Shown: in pieces, positions 34,194 through 41,410 of the stretch | How the letters are laid out: each line of letters begins with the position of its first letter | How positions within the stretch are numbered: position 1 is the stretch's first letter | DNA from: Cumulibacter sp047975195 | Lineage (GTDB): Bacteria; Actinomycetota; Actinomycetes; Mycobacteriales; Antricoccaceae | Assembly: GCA_047975195.1 (NCBI GenBank) | Contig: JBKEDB010000061.1 | Location: 1 to 64,000, forward strand | Length of the DNA stretch: 64,000 nucleotides | Reading direction: 5' to 3' | The notes under the pieces: generated by a model | Told to the model about the DNA's origin: nothing | Databases searched by the model: none | What the model saw: only the letters and a program-made list of their open reading frames with translations | Position numbers and translations under genes: made by a program

Positions 34194-35080
34194 GCCTGGC
34201 CGTCAACCAGATCGCCGATATCGTCGATGAACCGCGTGCTGCACGCGAGCTAGCACCAAAACTATGGGCCCGCCTGCGGCGCCACGGCGGATTCCGCGTC
34301 GGCGCAATTGGGCTGCTGGTGTTGTTCGCGATCGCGCTGATCGGGCCGCTGCTCGTCGGTGATCCGAATGCCACCGATTACCGCAACCAACTCGCGCCAC
34401 CCTCCGCAGCGCATTGGCTCGGTACCGACGGTAACGGCCGCGACCTGTTCGCGCGGACCGTGCACGCCGCCGGAGTCTCGACGTACGCCGCGGTGATCGT
34501 TTTCGTCATCAGCACGGCCATCGGACTCATGCTCGGAGTGTCCTCTGGGCTGATCGGTGGGTGGTACGACACGCTCGTGTGCCGACTGTGCGACATCATG
34601 CTCGGCCTGCCGTCGCTCATTCTCGCGTTGGCTATCGTCGGCGCACTCGGTCCAGGGTTCGGCAACCTGATCCTCGCCATGTCGCTGACCGGCTGGGCAG
34701 GATTGACCAAACTGGCGCGGACTCTTTCCTTGGGGGCGAGACACCGACTGGACGTCGTCGCGGCCCGAATGGCTGGCGTGGGCGGCGTGCAGATCGCGAT
34801 GACGCACGTGCTGCCAGGTGTCTTCTCGCACACCCTGATCGCCGCGACCCTCGGCTTCGGCGAAACGATCCTCGCGCTCGCCGGCCTGTCCTTCCTCGGA
34901 CTGGGAGTCCAACCACCGACGGCCGAATGGGGCAGCATGCTCAACGAGAGCCGCCTCGACCTCACTGTCGCGCCCTGGCTGCTGATTGGGCCGGGCCTCG
35001 GGCTCATCCTCGCGGTCGCGAGCGTGACGCTGATCAGCGACGCGTTGCGAGACTGCGCTGACATCACGGAGACCGCATGA
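34190..35080 (+). CDS. ABC transporter permease, DppC/NikC type
   Basis: A 296-residue permease with a long cytoplasmic N-terminus, six helices and the family motif LGTDGNGRDLFAR. The EAA loop is around AARMAGVGGVQIAMTHVLPGV, followed by FLGLGVQPPTAEWGSML. It overlaps the upstream permease gene (ATGA). A 16-codon open frame starts at its stop (ATG at 35077) and ends at the ATPase start; it is probably only a coupling leader. Confidence 0.88.
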   Translation: MSLAVNQIADIVDEPRAARELAPKLWARLRRHGGFRVGAIGLLVLFAIALIGPLLVGDPNATDYRNQLAPPSAAHWLGTDGNGRDLFARTVHAAGVSTYAAVIVFVISTAIGLMLGVSSGLIGGWYDTLVCRLCDIMLGLPSLILALAIVGALGPGFGNLILAMSLTGWAGLTKLARTLSLGARHRLDVVAARMAGVGGVQIAMTHVLPGVFSHTLIAATLGFGETILALAGLSFLGLGVQPPTAEWGSMLNESRLDLTVAPWLLIGPGLGLILAVASVTLISDALRDCADITETA

Positions 35081-35123
35081 CCTCGACAGCCCACGCGATC
35101 CGGCGCAGGATGCGGGAGGCGAC

Positions 35124-36653
35124 ATGAGCCACAAGAGCGACATGTTGCGCATCGACGACCTCGCGGTGACCTACCGAGGTGGCCACCGTGCCCTCGATGG
35201 TGTGAGTCTGACGGTCGGCTGTGACGAGGTGGTCGCGCTGGTCGGCGAATCGGGCTGCGGTAAGACCACCACGCTACGGACCGTGCTGGGGCTGCTGCCG
35301 GCGAGCGCAAGGGTGACTGGAGCGATCGAGTTGGACGGCCAACCGCTGGCGGGGCTGCGAAAGCGGGAGCGCTCGGCGGCGCGCGTCCGTGCCGGCTACG
35401 TCACGCAGGATCCGTACTCGGCGTTTGACCCGCTGCGGACGGTGAGCCACCACATCCTTGAACCGCTGCGACCGGCGGGCATCGCGATCAGCGAGGTTGC
35501 CGTACTGGACGCGCTGTGCTCAGCGGGCATTCCCGACGCGTCGGCGCGGTGGACGCAGTATCCGCATCAGTGGTCTGGCGGGATGCTGCAACGCGCCGAT
35601 ATCGTCGCGGCCGCATTACTGGAGCCGTCGGTCACGCTCGCGGACGAACCGACCAGCGCACTGGATGCCGAACTAGCCGACGACATGATGCATCTGCTCC
35701 GGCGTTCATCGAAGGGGTTGCTGTTCGTCACGCACGATTTAGACCTCGCCGCGCGGCACGCCGACCGGATCATCGTGCTGGACGGCGGCCGCATCGTGGA
35801 GGAAGGCACGTCGGAGACCGTCATGGCGCAACCGCGGGCGCGGCGGACGATGCAACTGGTGCAGTCTGCGGCACTACGCGCGACAGTGGACCCAGCAGTG
35901 CCACCGGTTGAAGGAGCACAGCGCGATCGCGTCGTTGCTCGCCTTGATCGGGTAGCCAAGCGATACGCGACCCGTCACGGCGTCCACACTGCGGTGGCCG
36001 GCATCGACCTGAGGGTGCACGCCGGTGAGATAGTCGGCATCTGCGGCCGTTCCGGTTCGGGTAAGTCGACCCTGCTGCGACTAATGGGCGGGATCGAGGA
36101 ACCGGATTCCGGTACGGCGACGCGTGCCGGCGGGCCCGGGAACGTGCTGCCGATCTTTCAGGATCCCGTCGGCTCGCTCGATGCTCGCTGGCCGATCTGG
36201 CGCTCTATCACTGAGCCGATTGCTGCGGCAGCGCGCCGCGACGGCGCGCGCCCGCCGCATCGTGCACGGCGTCGTGAGTTGGCTGCGGAGGTCCTCGCGG
36301 ATGTTGGACTCGGCGATATCGATCCGGATGTGTATCCACGCGGCTTGTCCGTCGGACAATGCCAGCGTGTCGCGATCGCGCGGGTGATCTGTGCCCGGCC
36401 GGCGCTGATGATCGCGGACGAACCGACCTCAAGTCTTGATGTCACCACGGCTACCGAGATCGGCAGGTTGCTGCATCGACTGCGCGAATCCGGCACCGCA
36501 CAAGTGATCGTCAGCCACGACATCGCCTTCCTGCGCTACCTGAGCGACCGCATCTATCGAATGGTCGACGGAACCTTGACGCAGGAGCACGAGGATGCGC
36601 CCGCGCCGGTGCAAGCTGCGCGGCGACGCGAAGATCAGGCGGCTCGCGCATGA
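35124..36653 (+). CDS. Dual ABC ATPase (DppD-DppF type fused)
   Basis: A 509-residue protein with two nucleotide-binding domains. The first (about 5-250) has Walker A GESGCGKTT, a WSGGM signature and Walker B LADEPTSALD. The second (about 270-505) has GRSGSGKST, LSVGQ and IADEPTSSLD. Fusing both ATPases in one chain replaces the separate D and F subunits of Opp/Nik systems. The ATG follows GGGAGG. It overlaps the FhuF-like gene by four bases, tying that gene to the transporter. Confidence 0.9.
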   Translation: MSHKSDMLRIDDLAVTYRGGHRALDGVSLTVGCDEVVALVGESGCGKTTTLRTVLGLLPASARVTGAIELDGQPLAGLRKRERSAARVRAGYVTQDPYSAFDPLRTVSHHILEPLRPAGIAISEVAVLDALCSAGIPDASARWTQYPHQWSGGMLQRADIVAAALLEPSVTLADEPTSALDAELADDMMHLLRRSSKGLLFVTHDLDLAARHADRIIVLDGGRIVEEGTSETVMAQPRARRTMQLVQSAALRATVDPAVPPVEGAQRDRVVARLDRVAKRYATRHGVHTAVAGIDLRVHAGEIVGICGRSGSGKSTLLRLMGGIEEPDSGTATRAGGPGNVLPIFQDPVGSLDARWPIWRSITEPIAAAARRDGARPPHRARRRELAAEVLADVGLGDIDPDVYPRGLSVGQCQRVAIARVICARPALMIADEPTSSLDVTTATEIGRLLHRLRESGTAQVIVSHDIAFLRYLSDRIYRMVDGTLTQEHEDAPAPVQAARRREDQAARA

Positions 36654-37390
36654 CCGGGCACGCGGATGACCTGCGGGCTGAACTGCTTAGGGTGCTGCCG
36701 TCCGACACGCTGGTGAGGGCGGCGCCCGCGATCGAGATACCGGCGACGCAGTGTGTGGACTCCGACTGGATGCAGGAGCAGATCCGGCTTCGCGGGTATA
36801 TCTGGGGGATCGACGATAAGTTCGTGCTCGGCACCCTTTGGTGGTACTCCGCCAGTACGTGGCTGGTGATGCCTGCGGTGACGAGTTGGTATGTCACCGG
36901 TCGCGCGCTATCGCCCCGACTCGAGGACATGCGATTGTTCCATCGTCCGGACAGCAGGATTCCCGGGTCACGCTCGGTCGCAATCGGCCCGGAGTCGACT
37001 GCTGATTTCGCTGCACAGCTCGGAAGTGCTCTAGGGAAGGTGATCGGCGTACTCGACGCGATCATCGGCAAGGGTGAACGTCGGCTCTGGTCGTTCGCGG
37101 TCGATGCGATCGTGGGTCGGTTGTTGTGGGCTGCTCAGCACACCGGTCGTACGGCGGAGATGCTTGCCAGCGCGGACCGGTTGATTACTCAGATGGGTCG
37201 TGCCCTGGGCATGACGCTGCCCGCACCGCGGCTGACTACGACACCGACGGGCGAGTCGCATCTGCGACGGGGGTCGTGTTGCCTGCTTTATCGGGTGCCG
37301 GCAGAAGCCAAGTGCAGCACGTGCCCGCGCCAGTTGCCAGAGCAGCGGCTGGCCCGGCTAACCGCGACTGGGGCCCGGACCAAGCGTTGA
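36650..37390 (+). CDS. FhuF-like 2Fe-2S protein (putative metal-chelate reductase)
   Basis: A 246-residue protein. The C-terminus carries the exact FhuF cluster pattern CC-x10-C-x2-C (Cys210, Cys211, Cys222, Cys225), which in E. coli FhuF binds an unusual 2Fe-2S cluster used to reduce ferric siderophores after import. The N-terminal 190 residues are Trp-rich (WWYSASTWLVM) as in this family. Because it is translationally coupled to a riboswitch-controlled ABC importer, I infer that it reductively releases metal, here perhaps Co(III) to Co(II), from an imported chelate. No membrane segment is obvious. Confidence 0.82.
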   Translation: MTGHADDLRAELLRVLPSDTLVRAAPAIEIPATQCVDSDWMQEQIRLRGYIWGIDDKFVLGTLWWYSASTWLVMPAVTSWYVTGRALSPRLEDMRLFHRPDSRIPGSRSVAIGPESTADFAAQLGSALGKVIGVLDAIIGKGERRLWSFAVDAIVGRLLWAAQHTGRTAEMLASADRLITQMGRALGMTLPAPRLTTTPTGESHLRRGSCCLLYRVPAEAKCSTCPRQLPEQRLARLTATGARTKR

Positions 37391-37485
37391 TAACGTCGGT
37401 CGTTCGGCGGCGCAGCATGTACGTATCGCGACTAATTGATGAGCCACGCTAAGTATCGATCATCCGATAAGGCAGAATCGCGAAC

Positions 37486-38658
37486 ATGACGAAACTTGAT
37501 GCCGCCATCGTCGGTCTCGGGATGACCGACATGGGGAAGGTGTACGGGCGAACAGGTACTCAGTTCGCCGTCGAAGCGATCGGAAAGGCTGCCGTAGACG
37601 CCGGGCTCAAGGTCAGCGATATCGACGGTCTGCTGGTGAACTACGGACTCACCCGGGCCGTCGGCATGCCGCTGGCCGCCGACCTTGGGCTGCGGAATCT
37701 CTCGGTGCTCTCCGAGATCCAAGCTTACGGATCTTCGGCCGGCGTGATGGTGATGCAGGCCGCGGCGGCTGTCGCGTCCGGGCAGGCGACTGCGGTCGCT
37801 TGTGTGTTCTCCGATGTGCCGCTCACCGAAGGAAAGCGGGCCGGAGCGACCTACTCCGACCCGAAGAACCGCCTGCATCCCGGATTCCTCGGGATGCCTG
37901 CCGGTGGCGGGTTGCTCGGTCCGAACGTGGGGTACGCCCTGGGTGCTCGCCGACACATGGACAAATATGGCACCACCAGCGAACAGTTCGGCCATATTGC
38001 AATCAGCACACGCAAATGGGCCGAACTGAACCCGATCGCACAGATGCGCACCCCGCTGACCATGGAGGACCATCAGGAATCGCGCTACATCGTTGATCCG
38101 CTGCATCTGTTCGACTGCTGCCTGGTCAGCAATGGGGCGATCGCGGTCATCGTCACCTCGGGTGAGAAGGCGCGCGATCTGGCCAAGCCCCCGGTGTACC
38201 TTCACGGCGGCGCGCAGTGCCACCCTGGGTATATCGATGAGCGCGACTCCGAGTTCGGGCTGGTCAGCGGTGCGAAACTATCCGGTGAGCGAGCCTTCAA
38301 GATGGCTGGCGTCACGGTCGATCAGATCGGCGTCCGGGAAATCTACGACTGCTACACGTATACGACGCTGATCACCCTCGAAGACTACGGCTTCTGCGAG
38401 AAGGGCGAAGGTGGCGCGCTCGCCGAGTCAGGCGCCTTGGCTCCCGGCGGTTCGTTGCCGACCAACACCGGCGGCGGCCAACTGTCCGGTTATTACATGT
38501 GGGGGATGACTCCGCTGAGCGAGGCGGTCATCCAGGGCCGCGGTGAGGGCGGCGAACGCCAGGTTGTCGACAACGACTACATCCTCGTATCCGGCAACGG
38601 GGGCGTCCTGCAACACCATGCGACCCTGATCCTCAGCCCGCACCCTAAGGAGGCGTGA
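37486..38658 (+). CDS. Thiolase-fold protein (lipid-transfer/Ltp2-like)
   Basis: A 390-residue thiolase-superfamily protein. Where thiolases carry the nucleophilic Cys the sequence reads YGSSAG (81-86), and the C-terminal Cys-Gly pair is also replaced (SGNGGVLQHH), so Claisen chemistry by Cys is unlikely. Such Cys-less homologues, for example Ltp2 in steroid side-chain breakdown, act as aldolases with a DUF35 partner; the next gene is exactly that. The substrate is unknown, probably an acyl-CoA. It overlaps the DUF35 gene by one base. Confidence 0.8.
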   Translation: MTKLDAAIVGLGMTDMGKVYGRTGTQFAVEAIGKAAVDAGLKVSDIDGLLVNYGLTRAVGMPLAADLGLRNLSVLSEIQAYGSSAGVMVMQAAAAVASGQATAVACVFSDVPLTEGKRAGATYSDPKNRLHPGFLGMPAGGGLLGPNVGYALGARRHMDKYGTTSEQFGHIAISTRKWAELNPIAQMRTPLTMEDHQESRYIVDPLHLFDCCLVSNGAIAVIVTSGEKARDLAKPPVYLHGGAQCHPGYIDERDSEFGLVSGAKLSGERAFKMAGVTVDQIGVREIYDCYTYTTLITLEDYGFCEKGEGGALAESGALAPGGSLPTNTGGGQLSGYYMWGMTPLSEAVIQGRGEGGERQVVDNDYILVSGNGGVLQHHATLILSPHPKEA

Positions 38659-39044
38659 TGTCCGCCGAGAACATGCTGCCCGTGCAGCGAGACGACGCAT
38701 CGGCTGCGTTTTTTGACGCCGCTGCTGAAGGCCGACTGCTGGTGCACAAATGCCCGCAGGGCCACCTTTTCGCGCCGCAGATCAGTACCTGCCCGCGCTG
38801 CCAGAGCACTGAGCTCAGCTGGTCGGAGGCCTCTGGTCGTGCGACGCTCGCGTCGTACGCCGTGATTAACCGACGGGGCCAGTCCGAGTTGCCGGTCGCG
38901 ATCGTCGAACTCGACGAGGGTCCGTGGATCCGCATGCAACTGCAGGATGTCTCTACCGAAGACCTGAAGGTCGGACTGCGGATGCAGATCCGATTTGCCG
39001 CTCCGGACGGCGGCGAGCCCCTGCCGTACGCCGTCCCTGCATAG
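38658..39044 (+). CDS. DUF35 OB-fold acyl-CoA-associated protein
   Basis: A 128-residue partner protein: an N-terminal helix (AAFFDAAAEGRLLVHKC), a rubredoxin-like zinc ribbon and an OB fold. The zinc site looks incomplete: the second pair CPRC is present, but the first reads CPQGH where CxxC is usual, so one ligand may be His or be lost. DUF35 proteins bind acyl-CoA and complex with thiolase-fold subunits. The start is the ATG overlapping the upstream TGA, five bases after AAGGAGG. Confidence 0.82.
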   Translation: MSAENMLPVQRDDASAAFFDAAAEGRLLVHKCPQGHLFAPQISTCPRCQSTELSWSEASGRATLASYAVINRRGQSELPVAIVELDEGPWIRMQLQDVSTEDLKVGLRMQIRFAAPDGGEPLPYAVPA

Positions 39045-39056
39045 GAACGACATACG

Positions 39057-39110
39057 CCGAAGTTGTGGGTGAGGACGCTGATCAACGAGGGTCCTCACCC
39101 ACAACTTCGG
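39057..39110. terminator. Strong bidirectional hairpin
   Basis: A perfect 20-bp stem (39057-39076 with 39091-39110) and a 14-base loop, 12 bases after the DUF35 stop and downstream of the convergent acyl-CoA dehydrogenase. Very stable; suits both directions. Confidence 0.8.
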
Positions 39111-39141
39111 TCGCTTGTCGGCAGCGCGGCGAACTCGCGGC

Positions 39142-39189
39142 GTGCTGGACACGTCCCGTGCTGGACACGTCCCGGGCTGGACGCCTCCC
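39142..39189. repeat. 16-bp tandem repeat
   Basis: Two exact copies of GTGCTGGACACGTCCC (39142-39157, 39158-39173) and a third degenerate copy (39174-39189) lie in the intergenic space after the terminator hairpin. No function is evident. Confidence 0.7.
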
Positions 39190-39263
39190 TGGCCGGGCGC
39201 TGCCCACATGCCTCACGGGTATCGGCGCCATCCGGGTTCGCCGCGGAGCAACGTGTGAACTGG

Positions 39264-40454
39264 CTAGTTCGCAAACGCGCTCTGGCCGGTCAGCAACTGG
39301 CCGAGCACCAACGTGTGCACTTCCTCGGTGCCTTCGTAGGTCAGCACCGATTCCAGATTCGCGGAGTGCCGCATGATCGGGTACTCATGGCTGATGCCGT
39401 TGCCGCCGAGGATCGTGCGGGAGGTGCGGGCCGCTTCGATCGCGACCCGGACGTTATTCAACTTGCCGAAGGAGACCTGCTCCGCCGCGAGGCCCCGCTC
39501 GGAATCCTTGAGCCGACCGAGGTGTAGCGCGAGCAACTCGCCCTTGGTCAGGTCCATCGCCATCGCGGCCAACTTTTGCTGTGTCAACTGGAATCCACCG
39601 ATCGGGCGGCCGAACTGTACCCGTGACTTCGAGTAGTCCAGCGCGGTCTCGAAGCACGAGCGGCCAGCGCCGAGAGCGCCGAACAAGATGCCGAACCGTG
39701 CTTCGCTCAGGCACGAGAGCGGTCCGCGCAGCCCCGTGACTTCGGGGAGTACGGCGTCGGCCGGAAGTCGCATGTTGTCGAAGACCAATTCGCCGGTCTT
39801 ACTCATCCGCAGAGAGCCCTTGTGTGTGACCTCGTTGGCGGTGAATCCCTTCGTGTCGGTCGGCACGATGAACCCGAGGACTCCTTCGTCGGTCATCGCC
39901 CACACGACCGCGACGTGCGCGATCGGCCCGTTGGTGATCCACATCTTCGAGCCGTTGATCACCCAGTCAGAGCCATCGCGGACGGCACGGGTAGCCATAT
40001 TCGCCGGATCCGAGCCGTGGTCGGGTTCGGTCAGCCCGAAGCAACCGATCGCGCGCCCGGCGGCCATATCGGGTAGCCACTGCTGCTTCTGTTGTTCGGA
40101 GCCGTATGCCCAGATCGGAAACATTGCCAGCGAACCTTGTACCGATACGAACGAACGCAGACCCGAGTCTCCCGCTTCCAGCTCCAGGCACGCCAATCCG
40201 TAGTTCGTCGCGCTGAGGCCGGCGCAGTCGTAGCCCTCGAGATGCATACCGAGGAGGCCCATCTAGCCGATCTCGGGAATGAGGTCCTCGGGGAACACGC
40301 CGTCTTCGAACTATCGGCCGGCATAAGGGGTGATCCGATCTTCTACCCAGGTCCGAACCGTGCTGCGGATCGCTCGTTCTTCGGCGTCCAACTGGCCGGT
40401 GAGGCCAAGCAGGTCGGTTGGGGCGGGTGCAGCGGCGCGCGGCTTGAGGCTCAT
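39264..40454 (-). pseudogene. Glutaryl-CoA dehydrogenase-like acyl-CoA dehydrogenase with two in-frame TAG codons
   Basis: Read through, the minus strand encodes a 396-residue flavoprotein matching glutaryl-CoA dehydrogenase in length: LGMHLEGYDCAG, CFGLTEPDHGSDPANM, WITNG, and the catalytic Glu in TYEGTEEVHT. The start at 40454 has GGAGA upstream. Two amber codons interrupt it in the same frame: 40311-40313 (after TPYAGR, where family members have Trp) and 40263-40265 (after IPEIG). Sixteen codons separate them and the frame is otherwise intact. TAG is an ordinary stop elsewhere here, so this is a pseudogene, or possibly a product restarted at the ATG at 40262. Confidence 0.8.
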
Positions 40455-40590
40455 GGGATTCTCCAAAGGGCGCAGGGATCGGAATGCTGACATCCTGCCA
40501 AACGTATCGTGGCGGGTAGGCCACGACTGGGTGAGCGATATCTATTCCCGCAGCGGGCCATTCCCGTCGTACGCCGCATAGCCTGTAGGT

Positions 40591-41082
40591 GTGACGACCA
40601 CCGTGCCGCCCCAGACTGGCTTCAGCCCGCAACGCGCCTATCGCATCGTGTCGGTAGCCGAAATGATCACCTGGGCGTTGCTTATCATCGGCATGGTTGG
40701 CAAGTACGCCTTCGACTTCGACGCGCTGGTGTTTCCGTTCGGGTTGATCCATGGGACCGCGTTCGTTGCCTATGCCGCAACCGCGTTGATCGTTGGGTTG
40801 AATCAACGCTGGCCGTTCGGTCGTATCGTCGGCGCGGTCGCGATGGCGATCGTGCCCTTTGGGACGCTGCCCCTGGATCGCTCGCTGGAGCGCCGCGGGT
40901 TGTTGAGCGGCGGATGGCGCACCGAGGCGAGTGACGATCCGCGCGACGGATCAGCGATTGACCGCGCGTTGCGCTGGGGTCTGCGTAATCCGGTGCCGTT
41001 CGCGATCCTGGTGGTCGTCATCGTCGTTGCGATCGTGTCGGTGCTGTTGGTCATCGGCCCGCCCGGCGAGTGGGGAAAGTAG
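40591..41082 (+). CDS. DUF3817-family membrane protein
   Basis: A 163-residue integral membrane protein. The N-terminal half (AYRIVSVAEMITWALLIIGM, then VFPFGLIHGTAFVAY) matches the DUF3817 family of actinobacteria, with three helices there and a fourth at the C-terminus (FAILVVVIVVAIVSVLLVIG). Function unknown. It starts at a GTG without a clear ribosome binding site, so it may be leaderless. Single gene upstream of the SRP RNA. Confidence 0.8.
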   Translation: MTTTVPPQTGFSPQRAYRIVSVAEMITWALLIIGMVGKYAFDFDALVFPFGLIHGTAFVAYAATALIVGLNQRWPFGRIVGAVAMAIVPFGTLPLDRSLERRGLLSGGWRTEASDDPRDGSAIDRALRWGLRNPVPFAILVVVIVVAIVSVLLVIGPPGEWGK

Positions 41083-41201
41083 CCCGCGTTCGGCTTCGCC
41101 TCGCCGACATGCGTTCGGTGATGTTTCGTCGTGGCAGCCGTGGGAAAGGTAACGGCCCTTACTGAGGCGGACGTGGCTGCACTCGCGTACTATTGCTGAT
41201 C

Positions 41202-41288
41202 GACCCCTCGTGTGGCGTCACCCTGTGAACCTCCCCAGGGCCGGAAGGCAGCAAGGATAAGCGGGCTCTGGCGGGTGCGCGAGGGGTC
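41202..41288 (+). ncRNA. ffs: Signal recognition particle RNA (4.5S type)
   Basis: Terminal stem GACCCCTCG (41202-41210) pairs with CGAGGGGTC (41280-41288). The conserved apical region GGGCCGGAAGGCAGCAAGGA contains the GGAA tetraloop and the symmetric internal loop that binds Ffh. Size (about 87 bases) and position directly upstream of dnaX fit bacterial small SRP RNA. A TACTAT-like -10 lies just upstream. The rest of 41083-41410 shows no gene. Confidence 0.93.
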
Positions 41289-41410
41289 CCTTCGTGTATC
41301 GGCCCGGTGCCGCGTCAGCCGCTGCGTCCGACCGTCCCGCCGCGCCCGCGGGTCGTCTGCGCCACCGACTAGGCTCGCGGGGGACGGACGAGGCTGATCA
41401 GAGGTGAGAG

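Noticed and set aside
34262..35310. Two long minus-strand open frames over the DppC-type permease
   Set aside because: Low-complexity Ser/Arg-rich shadows; the permease frame carries conserved motifs.
40263..40313. Pyrrolysine or amber-suppressed reading of the two TAG codons
   Set aside because: TAG serves as the normal stop in neighbouring genes, no pyl genes are in the window, and this enzyme family does not use pyrrolysine.
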